A stretch of 49,504 nt of DNA from an uncultured Algibacter sp. (GTDB lineage: Bacteria > Bacteroidota > Bacteroidia > Flavobacteriales > Flavobacteriaceae). Made by a program: the position numbers and the translations under genes. Of the stretch, positions 41,901-49,504 are shown piece after piece (the stretch's first letter is position 1; each line of letters opens with the position of its first letter). The DNA lies in contig NZ_CAJQQI010000011.1 of the NCBI RefSeq assembly GCF_905480415.1, forward strand, positions 1-49,504, given 5' to 3'. The notes beneath the pieces are model-generated. The model did not search any database. It saw only the letters and a list, made by a program, of their open reading frames with translations, and was not told the origin of the DNA.

Positions 41901-42248
41901 TTAATAGTGCTTTTTAAACCACACTTTTTGCCATTCGCGTTTTAATATTAAAAAGGAGACCTCTTCAGATAATTTAAAGACATCATCACCGTCTAAAGCT
42001 TTTACTTGTTTTTCTGGAACATCAATAATATAAAGTAAATTTAAATATTCGGTAAATTTTTCTTGTATGAGTTTATAAACCGTATCATGAAGTATCAGTT
42101 TTAAACTTGATGGCAAGACTTCTTCGTGAAAATCTAAATCAATATTAGCTAAAAGAAAATCTTTATTAAGCTGAAGAATTAATTTTCTATACAGATCTAA
42201 TTGATTGGCTTCTTCAATTAAACTTTCAAACGTATTTGGTAACTGCAT
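41901..42248 (-). CDS. Conserved small protein after the polyprenyl synthase
   Basis: This 115-residue protein is acidic and mostly helical, with no signal peptide or TM helix. It starts on the last base of the polyprenyl synthase stop (TGATG), so it is translationally coupled. I do not recognise a domain. As far as I recall, homologues occur at the same place in other Flavobacteriaceae. Function unknown. Confidence 0.75.
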   Translation of the reverse strand: MQLPNTFESLIEEANQLDLYRKLILQLNKDFLLANIDLDFHEEVLPSSLKLILHDTVYKLIQEKFTEYLNLLYIIDVPEKQVKALDGDDVFKLSEEVSFLILKREWQKVWFKKHY

Positions 42249-43222
42249 CAGACTGTTCTATTCATTAAATTATTACCAAAAGTTTTTAACAAGTGTTTTT
42301 TATCTTCTGAAATATTTAATGCTTCTAATCCTGAAAAGGCTTGTTTTGTAAACTCTTCAATAGCTTCTTTTGTGGCTTGAGCTGATCCTGTAGAAACAAA
42401 AAACTGTTTCGCCAACTCAATCTTGGTATTAACATTTTCAGGGTTAGATTCAAATAATTGACTTAATTCTAAGCGGTCACTTTCATTTGAAAATTCTAAA
42501 GCTTTAAGATATAAATAAGTCTTTTTGTTCTCAATAATATCACCACCAACTTGTTTTCCAAACGTTTTAGGATCTCCAAAAGCATCTAAATAATCATCTT
42601 GCAACTGGAATGCAATACCTAAATTTCTACCAAATTCATAGATGTTATTTTGGTCATCCTCTGATGCATGAGCCACAATAGCTCCCATTTTCATGGCAGC
42701 ACCAACCAAAACTGCTGTCTTGTACTCAATCATTTTTAAATATTCGGGTATAGTAACATCGTTTCTTGTTTCAAAATCCACATCGTACTGCTGGCCCTCA
42801 CAAACCTCTAAAGCCGTTTTACCGAATAATTTTGCTAGCGATTGAAAGGTCGTGGATTCATAATTTTCAAAAAGCTGGTACGCCATAATTAACATGGCAT
42901 CACCAGAGAGAATCCCCGTATTTATATCCCATTTTTCATGCACCGTTTTTTCTCCTCGACGCAATGGCGCATCATCCATAATATCATCATGAACTAAAGA
43001 AAAGTTATGAAACACTTCAACACTTAGAGCTGCATTTAATGCTTTCTTATAGTCGCCGTTAAAAATATCAGCAGTCATTAAGGTTAAAACTGGCCTTAGT
43101 CTTTTTCCTCCTAAACCTAATATATAATCAATGGGTTCGTAAAGACCTTTTGGTTCTTTAAAATTAGAATATTCCTCTAAATATTTTACAAACTCTTCTT
43201 GGTATTTTTCTATTGAAAGCAT
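42248..43222 (-). CDS. Polyprenyl (farnesyl/geranylgeranyl-type) diphosphate synthase
   Basis: This trans-prenyltransferase condenses isopentenyl diphosphate with allylic diphosphates, feeding quinone, carotenoid or undecaprenyl pathways. The 324-residue protein has GGKRLRPVL, the first Asp-rich motif HDDIMDDAPLRRG and the second QLQDDYLDAFGD. The chain length made cannot be told safely; the bulky HNFSLVHDD region suggests short to medium chains. Confidence 0.93.
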   Translation of the reverse strand: MLSIEKYQEEFVKYLEEYSNFKEPKGLYEPIDYILGLGGKRLRPVLTLMTADIFNGDYKKALNAALSVEVFHNFSLVHDDIMDDAPLRRGEKTVHEKWDINTGILSGDAMLIMAYQLFENYESTTFQSLAKLFGKTALEVCEGQQYDVDFETRNDVTIPEYLKMIEYKTAVLVGAAMKMGAIVAHASEDDQNNIYEFGRNLGIAFQLQDDYLDAFGDPKTFGKQVGGDIIENKKTYLYLKALEFSNESDRLELSQLFESNPENVNTKIELAKQFFVSTGSAQATKEAIEEFTKQAFSGLEALNISEDKKHLLKTFGNNLMNRTV

Positions 43223-43297
43223 AAAACAAAAATAAAGTAATTCATCATATTAAAAAGTATCAAACTAATTTAAGTGTTAAAAAAAACATAAAACTTT

Positions 43298-43338
43298 GGA
43301 AACTTTTTTTGTTTTTAAAGTTTCCATGAGTATATTTG
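43298..43338 (+). promoter_or_regulatory. TetR promoter with overlapping operator
   Basis: TTTG (43308-43311), a 19-bp spacer and TATATTTG (43331-43338) form an exact promoter. A 9-bp inverted repeat GGAAACTTT (43298-43306) / AAAGTTTCC (43317-43325) surrounds the -33 element and is the likely TetR site. The efflux genes follow TetR directly, so it would control the whole operon. Confidence 0.7.
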
Positions 43339-43346
43339 CCCGAAAT

Positions 43347-43952
43347 ATGAGAGAAAATATTATACATAAAGCAGCAGATCTGTTTATAACACTTGGTTTT
43401 AAAAGTGTTACTATGGATGATATCGCAAAAGAAATGGGCATATCTAAAAAAACCATTTATGTTCATTTTTCAAACAAAACAAAGCTTGTAGAAGCAGTTA
43501 CTTTTGGGCTCTTTGAAACTATTTGTGATGGTATTGATGGTATTTGTGATGAGTCAAACAATCCTATTGAAGAATTATATGATATTAAAATGTTTGTAAT
43601 GCATCATCTAAAGAATGAGAAATCATCACCTCAATTTCAGCTTAAAAAATATTACCCACAAATATATGATGTCTTAAAACAGAAACAGTTTGGAAAGATG
43701 CATGAATCGGTAAAAGAGAGCCTTCAAAAAGGCGTTAACACCACACTATTTAGACCCAAAATTAACGTTGATTTTATTTCTAGAATGTATTTTAATGGGA
43801 TGACAGGGATAAAAGACCACTCTATTTTTCCGCAAGAGACATATACTATGGATTACTTAATGGAAAGCTACCTAGAATATCATTTAAGAGCTATAGTTAC
43901 TGAAAAAGGACTACAAATATTAAACAAATTTATAACATCAAATCAATCATAA
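43347..43952 (+). CDS. TetR-family repressor of the efflux operon
   Basis: I start at ATG 43347 (MRENIIHKAADLFITLGFKS, 201 residues). The track start lies upstream of the -7 box and cannot be used. The N-terminal helix-turn-helix is SVTMDDIAKEMGISKKTIYVHFSNKTKLVEA; the C-terminal ligand domain is unassigned. It is first in an operon with the TolC-like gene, which starts 2 bp after its stop, so a pump inducer probably releases it from the overlapping operator. Confidence 0.9.
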   Translation: MRENIIHKAADLFITLGFKSVTMDDIAKEMGISKKTIYVHFSNKTKLVEAVTFGLFETICDGIDGICDESNNPIEELYDIKMFVMHHLKNEKSSPQFQLKKYYPQIYDVLKQKQFGKMHESVKESLQKGVNTTLFRPKINVDFISRMYFNGMTGIKDHSIFPQETYTMDYLMESYLEYHLRAIVTEKGLQILNKFITSNQS

Positions 43953-43954
43953 AA

Positions 43955-45298
43955 ATGAAGAACAAACTAATTTTAATTTTTAGTTTATTAGTTTCTATAA
44001 CGGTCGTTTCTCAAGAAAACAAACAAAGGTTTTCTTTAAAAGAAGCAATAATCTTTGCTTTAGAAAACAATAGGACATCAAAAAATGCTCAACGTGATAT
44101 CGAGGCAGCTAAACAACAAAAATGGGAAACTACGGCAACTGGTTTACCCCAAATTGATGCTTCAATAGGTTATCAAAACTTTTTAAAACAACAGGTATCA
44201 TTGATTCCTGCGGAATTTTTTGGCGGTAATCCAGGTGAATTCTCAGAAGTAACCTTCGGTACAAAACAAAGTGTAAATGCTGTTGCTACGTTAAATCAAA
44301 AGATTTTTGATGGCTCATATTTAGTTGGTTTACAAGCGGCTAAAGTATTTTTAGAAATCTCTAAAAATGCTAAAGTAAAAACAGACTTAGGAGTTAGAAA
44401 ATCAGTGATTAATGCCTACGGTAACGTATTACTAGCCGAACAAAGCATTCTTATTCTTGAGAGAAACAAAGCAGTACTTAAAAACAATCTTAATGACTTG
44501 ACCAAAATTTATGAAAATGGATTAGAAGAAGAAGAAAGCGTCGAGCAATTACAAATCACACTATCTGGTGTTGAAAGCGCTTTAAAAAACACCTTACGTT
44601 TAAAAACCTTGGCCTACCAAATGCTTAACATTACTTTAGGGCTTGATGTTTATAATAATACAGTAGTTACCGATAGTCTGGAAAATTTGTCTTTGAAAAA
44701 CATGTCATTGGATTTAATTGAATCGGATGCTAATGTGGAGAATACGGTTGACTATCTTATTGCTGAAAACAATAAAAAATCAAAAGAACTATTGCTTAAA
44801 CTCGAAAAAAGCAAGGCACTTCCAACATTAAATACTTTTGTTAATGGAGGCTACCAAGGTTATGATGACAGTTTTAATTTTACCAGTAAAAACCAAAAAT
44901 GGTTTGGATCCTCACTATTTGGAGTTAGTATGGACATTCCCGTTTTTAGTTCTTTAGGAAGAAGTGCAGCAACGCAACGTGCTAAAATTAATCTTGCTAA
45001 ATCTGAAGACGATTTTATTGAAACTGAACAACGACTGAAACTTCAAATAGCTTCCTCTAAAAGTGATTATCAGTTCGCCATAGAAGATTATGACAACAAA
45101 AAACAAAATTTAAACCTCGCTGAACGTATAGAACAAAAAAATCAAATCAAGTTTTTTGAAGGCATAGTATCAAGTTTTGATTTAAGGCAAGCACAAATAC
45201 AATTATACAGTTCTCAACAAGAATTCCTTCAAGCGATGCTTGATGTTATTAATAAAAAAGCTGAATTAGAAACCGTATTAAACACTATTAACAACTAA
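43955..45298 (+). CDS. TolC-family outer-membrane efflux protein
   Basis: This 447-residue protein has a signal peptide (residues 1-20, ending VVSQE) and two repeats of long coiled-coil helices typical of TolC (ALENNRTSKNAQRDIEAAKQQKWE; VRKSVINAYGNVLLAEQSILILERNKAVLKNNL; FEGIVSSFDLRQAQIQLYSSQQEFLQA). It forms the outer-membrane duct of the pump encoded by the two following genes. Confidence 0.92.
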   Translation: MKNKLILIFSLLVSITVVSQENKQRFSLKEAIIFALENNRTSKNAQRDIEAAKQQKWETTATGLPQIDASIGYQNFLKQQVSLIPAEFFGGNPGEFSEVTFGTKQSVNAVATLNQKIFDGSYLVGLQAAKVFLEISKNAKVKTDLGVRKSVINAYGNVLLAEQSILILERNKAVLKNNLNDLTKIYENGLEEEESVEQLQITLSGVESALKNTLRLKTLAYQMLNITLGLDVYNNTVVTDSLENLSLKNMSLDLIESDANVENTVDYLIAENNKKSKELLLKLEKSKALPTLNTFVNGGYQGYDDSFNFTSKNQKWFGSSLFGVSMDIPVFSSLGRSAATQRAKINLAKSEDDFIETEQRLKLQIASSKSDYQFAIEDYDNKKQNLNLAERIEQKNQIKFFEGIVSSFDLRQAQIQLYSSQQEFLQAMLDVINKKAELETVLNTINN

Positions 45299-45310
45299 AA
45301 TCAATCAAAC

Positions 45311-46480
45311 ATGAAATATATATATTCACTCATATTAGTAAGCTTTCTTTTATCATCTTGCAAAAACGTTAAGAAAAAATCTGTTGAAGAGATTATTGCT
45401 ACTAATAATTTAGAGCTTATCAGGAAAAAGAAAACAGAATTAGATGCTTCAGCTCAAGAAATTTTAGTACAATTAAAACAGTTAGAAAAAACAATTAAGA
45501 TTTTAGATCCTCAAGAAAAAATCCCATTAATAACTACTTTTCATGCTAAAGAATCCATTTTTAATCACTTTGTGGAACTTCAAGGGAATGTAAATACAAA
45601 TCAGAATCTAGTAATCTACCCTGAATTCTCTGGTGTACTATCTGGTGTTTATGTTAAAGAAGGACAAAAAGTAAGTAAAGGACAAGTATTAGCTAAAATT
45701 GACGATGGCGGTTTAAGTCAACAATTATCACAATTAAAAATTCAATCAAATTTAGCAAAAACAACGTTTGAACGTCAAGAACGTTTATGGAATCAAAAAA
45801 TAGGTAGTGAAATTCAATATTTACAAGCAAAAGCAGCCTATGAGTCACAGCTTGAAGCTACAAAACAATTACAACAACAAATAGGAAAAACAGTTGTTCG
45901 TGCACCATTTTCAGGCACTATTGACGATGTTATAACAGACCAAGGTAGTGTTGTTGCACCGGGTCAGTCCCAATTATTTAGAATTGTAAATTTAGATGAT
46001 ATGTACATTGAAACTGATGTTCCTGAACGCTATGTTTCAGATATTATTAAAGGAAAAGAAGTAAACGTAGTTTTTCCTTTTTTAGGTAAAGAAATAAATG
46101 CTAAAGTACGTCAAGCGGGTAATTTTATCAATCCTGCAAACAGAACATTTAGGGTAGAAGTTGCTATTCCTAATAAGGATACTGCTATAAAACCTAATCT
46201 TACAGCAAAACTTAAAATCAATGATTATACTAATAAAAAAGCCATTTTAATTCCGCAAAGTATTATATCAGAAAATGCAGAAGGACAACAATATGTTTAC
46301 ACCATTACTAATAAGGTTGAAAATAAAGCTAGGGTAAAACGTGAGTTTATTGAAACAGGTAGAACTCAAGGCGACTATATTGAAGTACTATCCGGCATTG
46401 TAAATGACGAAGAAATTATTGATGAAGGTGCTCGTAGTGTAAAAGATGGTCAAGAAGTTAAAATTCTTGTAGTTGAATAA
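45311..46480 (+). CDS. RND efflux periplasmic adaptor (membrane-fusion) lipoprotein
   Basis: This 389-residue protein has a lipobox LLSSCKN (Cys at residue 17) and a short coiled coil near residues 25-60. The lipoyl/barrel-sandwich domain has SGVLSGVYVKEGQKVSKGQVLAKIDDGG and VRAPFSGTIDDVITDQGSVVAPGQ. A hairpin helix and the beta-barrel domain with FINPANRTFRVEVAIPN follow. It links the RND pump to the TolC-like duct. Confidence 0.94.
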   Translation: MKYIYSLILVSFLLSSCKNVKKKSVEEIIATNNLELIRKKKTELDASAQEILVQLKQLEKTIKILDPQEKIPLITTFHAKESIFNHFVELQGNVNTNQNLVIYPEFSGVLSGVYVKEGQKVSKGQVLAKIDDGGLSQQLSQLKIQSNLAKTTFERQERLWNQKIGSEIQYLQAKAAYESQLEATKQLQQQIGKTVVRAPFSGTIDDVITDQGSVVAPGQSQLFRIVNLDDMYIETDVPERYVSDIIKGKEVNVVFPFLGKEINAKVRQAGNFINPANRTFRVEVAIPNKDTAIKPNLTAKLKINDYTNKKAILIPQSIISENAEGQQYVYTITNKVENKARVKREFIETGRTQGDYIEVLSGIVNDEEIIDEGARSVKDGQEVKILVVE

Positions 46481-46580
46481 ACTTGGAATTGCTGAGCAGA
46501 CATAAATCCAGATTATACTAATTCCGTTTAATAACATTAAAAATCATCTTTTTTAAGAGGATGAAAAAAGACTAAAACCA

Positions 46581-49504
46581 ATGACCAAAAATAAAAAGAA
46601 TAAAAAAGTAAATAAGGAGTTTGGTTTATCCTCTTGGGCCATCAACAACAAAACAACCATGTATGTGTTGATTGCGCTAATATTATTTCTTGGTGCAAGT
46701 GCCTATTTTAGTATGCCAAGAGAAAGCTTTCCAGAGATTAAAGAAACTAAAATCTACATTAGTTCGGTTTACCCTGGAAACACAGCGGAAGATATTGAAA
46801 AACTCATTACAGACCCTATTGAAGACAAACTTAAAACGGTTAGTAATGTGGTTGAAATCACCTCAACCTCGCAAGAAGATTACTCCATTGTAATAGTTGA
46901 GTTTGATGAAAATATTCCTGTTGAAGCTGCAAAACAAAAAATTAAAGACGAAGTAGATTCGGAAACCTCAGGTGAAGATTGGCCAATATTTAATGGTGCT
47001 AAAGTGGAACCAAATGTTTTCGACTTAAGTATGTCTGAAGAAATCCCAATTCTTAATATTAATATCTCTGGAGACTATCCCGTAGATAAACTTAAAGAAT
47101 TCGGCGAATATCTTGAAGATGAAATTGAAGGGCTTCAAGAAATTAAACAAGTAGATATTCGTGGGGCTCAAGAAAAAGAAGTAGAAGTAGCTGTAGATAT
47201 TTATAAAATGATGGCTGCTCAAGTCAGTTTTGATGATATTATCAATACCATAAGTAGAGAAAACATGACGATGTCTGCAGGTAATTTAATTACTAGCGGC
47301 CAACGCAGAACTATCAGAATTATAGGAGAAATAGAGGACCCTAAAGAATTAGAAAGTTTTGTGGTAAAGTCTGAAAAGAATAACCCTATTTATCTTAAAG
47401 ACGTTGCCAAAGTAACATTTAAAGACGAAGATAAAACAACTTATGCCCGAGAGTTTGGCGCGCCTGTTGTCATGCTGGATGTAAAAAAACGAGCGGGAAA
47501 AAACATGGTAGCTGCTGCAGAACAAATTCAGGTAATTGTTGAAAATGCTATTGAAAATAAATTTCCGCCAGATTTAAAAGTTACCATTGCTAACGATCAG
47601 TCTTCAAAAACTATTGGTCAAGTAGATGATTTAGTTAATAACATTATCTTCGGAATTATTCTAGTTGTAACCGTTTTAATGTTCTTCTTAGGATTTAAAA
47701 ACGCCCTGTTTGTAGGTTTTGCAATACCTATGTCCATGTTTATGTCTCTAATGATATTGAACTTACTGGGTTATACCATGAACACCATGATTCTATTTGG
47801 GTTAATTATGGGCCTAGGTATGTTAGTAGATAACGGTATTGTTGTGGTAGAAAATGCCTATAGATTAATGAGTGAAGAAGGCATGAGCCGTATTGAAGCT
47901 GCCAAAAAAGGTATTGGCGAAATAGCATTTCCTATCATCATTTCAACAGCAACAACAGTAGCTGCATTTATTCCGTTAGGCCTATGGCCAGGCGTTATGG
48001 GACAGTTCATGAAATATTTTCCAATTACTCTATCTGTTGTTTTAGGGTCTTCTTTATTTGTTGCCATATTCTTTAACTCCGTTTTGGTATCTCAGTTTAT
48101 GACCACTGAAGATAAAGACATGCCTTTAAAAAACATAATTAAAATTTCAGCAATTATTGGAGGTCTCGGTTTGTTAATTCTAATTTTTGGTGGTGCATAT
48201 AGAGGTTTAGGAACCTTAATGATAGTCAATGTTGGTTTATTATGGATATATAGATTATTCCTAAGAAAATGGGCCAACAGTTTTCAAAACAATATTTTAC
48301 CTAAATGGGAGCGTTTCTATGAAAAAACCCTTCGTGCTGCTTTAAGTGGAAAAAAACCGGCATTCATTACTATAGGAACCTCTGTTTTATTAATTATAGC
48401 ATTTGTTGGTTTTGGAGCTTCCGTTGGAAGTCAGCGTACAAAAGTTGAATTCTTTCCAGAAAATAAACCTAATCAGATTATTGCCTATATAGAATACCCA
48501 GAGGGAACAGATATTAAGAAAACTAATGCCATTACTAAAGAGATTGAAGAACGTTTTTATAATATCATTAATGAAGACGTTTATAAAAATGGAGATTTTA
48601 ATTTCTTAACCGAAAGTGCTGTTTCTCAAGTTGGAGAAGGTGCAGGGAATCCACAAACAGATGGTGGCTCCGCTGCAGAAATGCCGCATAGAGGAAAAAT
48701 TACCGCTAGCATGCGTGAATTTAAATTTAGAAAAGGAGCAGATAGTCAGGAATTGCTTAAAAAGATTCAAGAAGGCCTTAAGGATATTTATCCAGGGGTA
48801 TCGATTTCCGTTGAAAAGGATGCCGCTGGTCCGCCTACCGGATATCCCATAAATGTTGAATTAGAAGGTGAAGATTATGGAGAGATCATAACGACTGCTG
48901 AAAAAATGCGTGATTTTATAAACTCTAAGAATATCCAAGGTATTGATGAATTAAAAATCGACGTGAATAAATCAAAGCCTTCGATGCAGGTTATTGTTGA
49001 TAGAAAAAAAGCTGGAGAGTTAGGAGTAACCTCGGGTCAGGTTGGACAACAATTACGTAATTCTATTTTTGGTGCAAAAGCAGGTATTTACAAAGAAGAC
49101 GGCGAAGATTATGATATTTATGTGCGCTTTAATGCAGAAAACAGATATAATACTAGTGCTATTTTCAATCAGAAAATAACCTTTAGAGATATGGCTTCTG
49201 GACAGATAAAGGAAATACCTGTTTCTACTGTTGCTAAACAATCTAATAACTCTGGTTTTAGTGCCATAAAACATAAAGATGTTAAGCGTGTTGTTACACT
49301 TTACTCCGCTTTAGCTCCAGGTTTTACGGATGCTGGCGCTATTGTATCTAAGATTCGAAATGAGATGCAAGGTTTTACTGAAAAACCAGATGGTGTAAAG
49401 ATTGATTACACCGGACAGATTGAAGAACAAAATAAACAAATGGCCTTTTTGATGGGTGCCTTTTTTACTGGTTTAGGTTTAATATTCTTCATTTTAATTT
49501 TCCA
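46581..49504 (+). CDS. RND efflux pump inner-membrane subunit (AcrB type), 3' end outside window
   Basis: The frame runs from ATG 46581 to the window end (974 codons), so the track shows only shadows of it. TM1 is near residues 25-45. The first porter region has SVYPGNTAEDIEKLITDPIEDKL, and FGLIMGLGMLVDNGIVVVENAYR carries the proton-relay Asp of TM4. A second large periplasmic domain and the start of the second helix block follow. It uses the proton gradient to export small molecules. An ATG at 46561 opens only a four-codon frame. Substrate unknown; the sequence is closer to the heavy-metal/unknown HAE-like group common in Bacteroidota than to E. coli AcrB. Confidence 0.94.
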   Translation, partial: MTKNKKNKKVNKEFGLSSWAINNKTTMYVLIALILFLGASAYFSMPRESFPEIKETKIYISSVYPGNTAEDIEKLITDPIEDKLKTVSNVVEITSTSQEDYSIVIVEFDENIPVEAAKQKIKDEVDSETSGEDWPIFNGAKVEPNVFDLSMSEEIPILNINISGDYPVDKLKEFGEYLEDEIEGLQEIKQVDIRGAQEKEVEVAVDIYKMMAAQVSFDDIINTISRENMTMSAGNLITSGQRRTIRIIGEIEDPKELESFVVKSEKNNPIYLKDVAKVTFKDEDKTTYAREFGAPVVMLDVKKRAGKNMVAAAEQIQVIVENAIENKFPPDLKVTIANDQSSKTIGQVDDLVNNIIFGIILVVTVLMFFLGFKNALFVGFAIPMSMFMSLMILNLLGYTMNTMILFGLIMGLGMLVDNGIVVVENAYRLMSEEGMSRIEAAKKGIGEIAFPIIISTATTVAAFIPLGLWPGVMGQFMKYFPITLSVVLGSSLFVAIFFNSVLVSQFMTTEDKDMPLKNIIKISAIIGGLGLLILIFGGAYRGLGTLMIVNVGLLWIYRLFLRKWANSFQNNILPKWERFYEKTLRAALSGKKPAFITIGTSVLLIIAFVGFGASVGSQRTKVEFFPENKPNQIIAYIEYPEGTDIKKTNAITKEIEERFYNIINEDVYKNGDFNFLTESAVSQVGEGAGNPQTDGGSAAEMPHRGKITASMREFKFRKGADSQELLKKIQEGLKDIYPGVSISVEKDAAGPPTGYPINVELEGEDYGEIITTAEKMRDFINSKNIQGIDELKIDVNKSKPSMQVIVDRKKAGELGVTSGQVGQQLRNSIFGAKAGIYKEDGEDYDIYVRFNAENRYNTSAIFNQKITFRDMASGQIKEIPVSTVAKQSNNSGFSAIKHKDVKRVVTLYSALAPGFTDAGAIVSKIRNEMQGFTEKPDGVKIDYTGQIEEQNKQMAFLMGAFFTGLGLIFFILIF

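Noticed and set aside
46690-49274. Small ORFs on both strands at the window end
   Set aside because: All lie inside the single long RND pump frame that is cut by the window edge.
1-49504. CRISPR arrays, insertion sequences, prophage or integrase genes
   Set aside because: No regularly spaced repeats, transposase or integrase reading frames were seen in the window.

Overview
The window is a chromosomal segment from a member of the Flavobacteriaceae (phylum Bacteroidota), probably marine. The evidence is consistent throughout. Several promoters read TTTG-N19-TAnnTTTG, secreted proteins carry type IX secretion (T9SS) C-terminal sorting domains, the genome is AT-rich, and typical flavobacterial gene orders are present (rplM-rpsI-rpsB-tsf, pyrH-frr, asnS-rpoN, clade II nos). 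I cannot name the genus.

Layout. 1-1043: 5' part of a YgiQ-type radical SAM gene, cut by the window edge, followed by a short repeat element. 1420-8404: an accessory block of four minus-strand genes for exported proteins: two T9SS cargo proteins, a DUF6799-like protein and a probable outer-membrane barrel. This block lies between ygiQ and sua5, and beside sua5 there is a decayed second copy of the ygiQ 5' end. 8785-21779: housekeeping genes: sua5, rplM, rpsI, rpsB, tsf, pyrH, frr, a DUF5686-like barrel, an MMPL exporter, asnS, rpoN and a PAP2-like membrane protein. 21774-26940 (minus): PorT-like barrel, an ExbB/ExbD energising operon, tRNA-Ser(GGA), asparaginase and TatD. 27010-28162: a retropepsin-like protein, a broken LuxR-type response regulator, twin palindrome-controlled promoters, a probable small RNA and a 33-residue membrane peptide. 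28246-32240 (minus): sucB and sucA. 32395-41832: a barrel protein, then a nitrous-oxide respiration locus (Rrf2, cytochrome c, fasciclin lipoprotein, nosZ, NosB-like, nosL, nosD, nosF, nosY, di-iron repair protein, second Rrf2). 41901-43222 (minus): a small conserved protein and a polyprenyl synthase. 43347-49504: TetR, TolC-like, membrane-fusion and RND pump genes of an efflux operon, the last one cut by the window end.

Most notable signal. Four promoters share one architecture: a TGAT-N4-ATCA palindrome (an FNR/CRP-like box) centred exactly 33 bp upstream of the centre of a Bacteroidota -7 box. Three drive genes of the 1.4-8.4 kb exported-protein block and the fourth drives the nos operon. 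The 938-residue gene has two further copies of the box at exact 27-bp spacing. This predicts that the uncharacterised secreted proteins are co-regulated with N2O respiration, presumably under low oxygen or nitrogen-oxide stress. A second signal is the 27.4-28.2 kb stretch, where two near-identical promoter units with an 18-bp palindrome at about -42 drive a terminator-ended short RNA and a tiny membrane peptide, beside the wreck of a LuxR-type regulator. A third is a GGAYAAATTTATCC operator shared by the distal Rrf2 gene and its neighbouring iron-sulfur repair gene.
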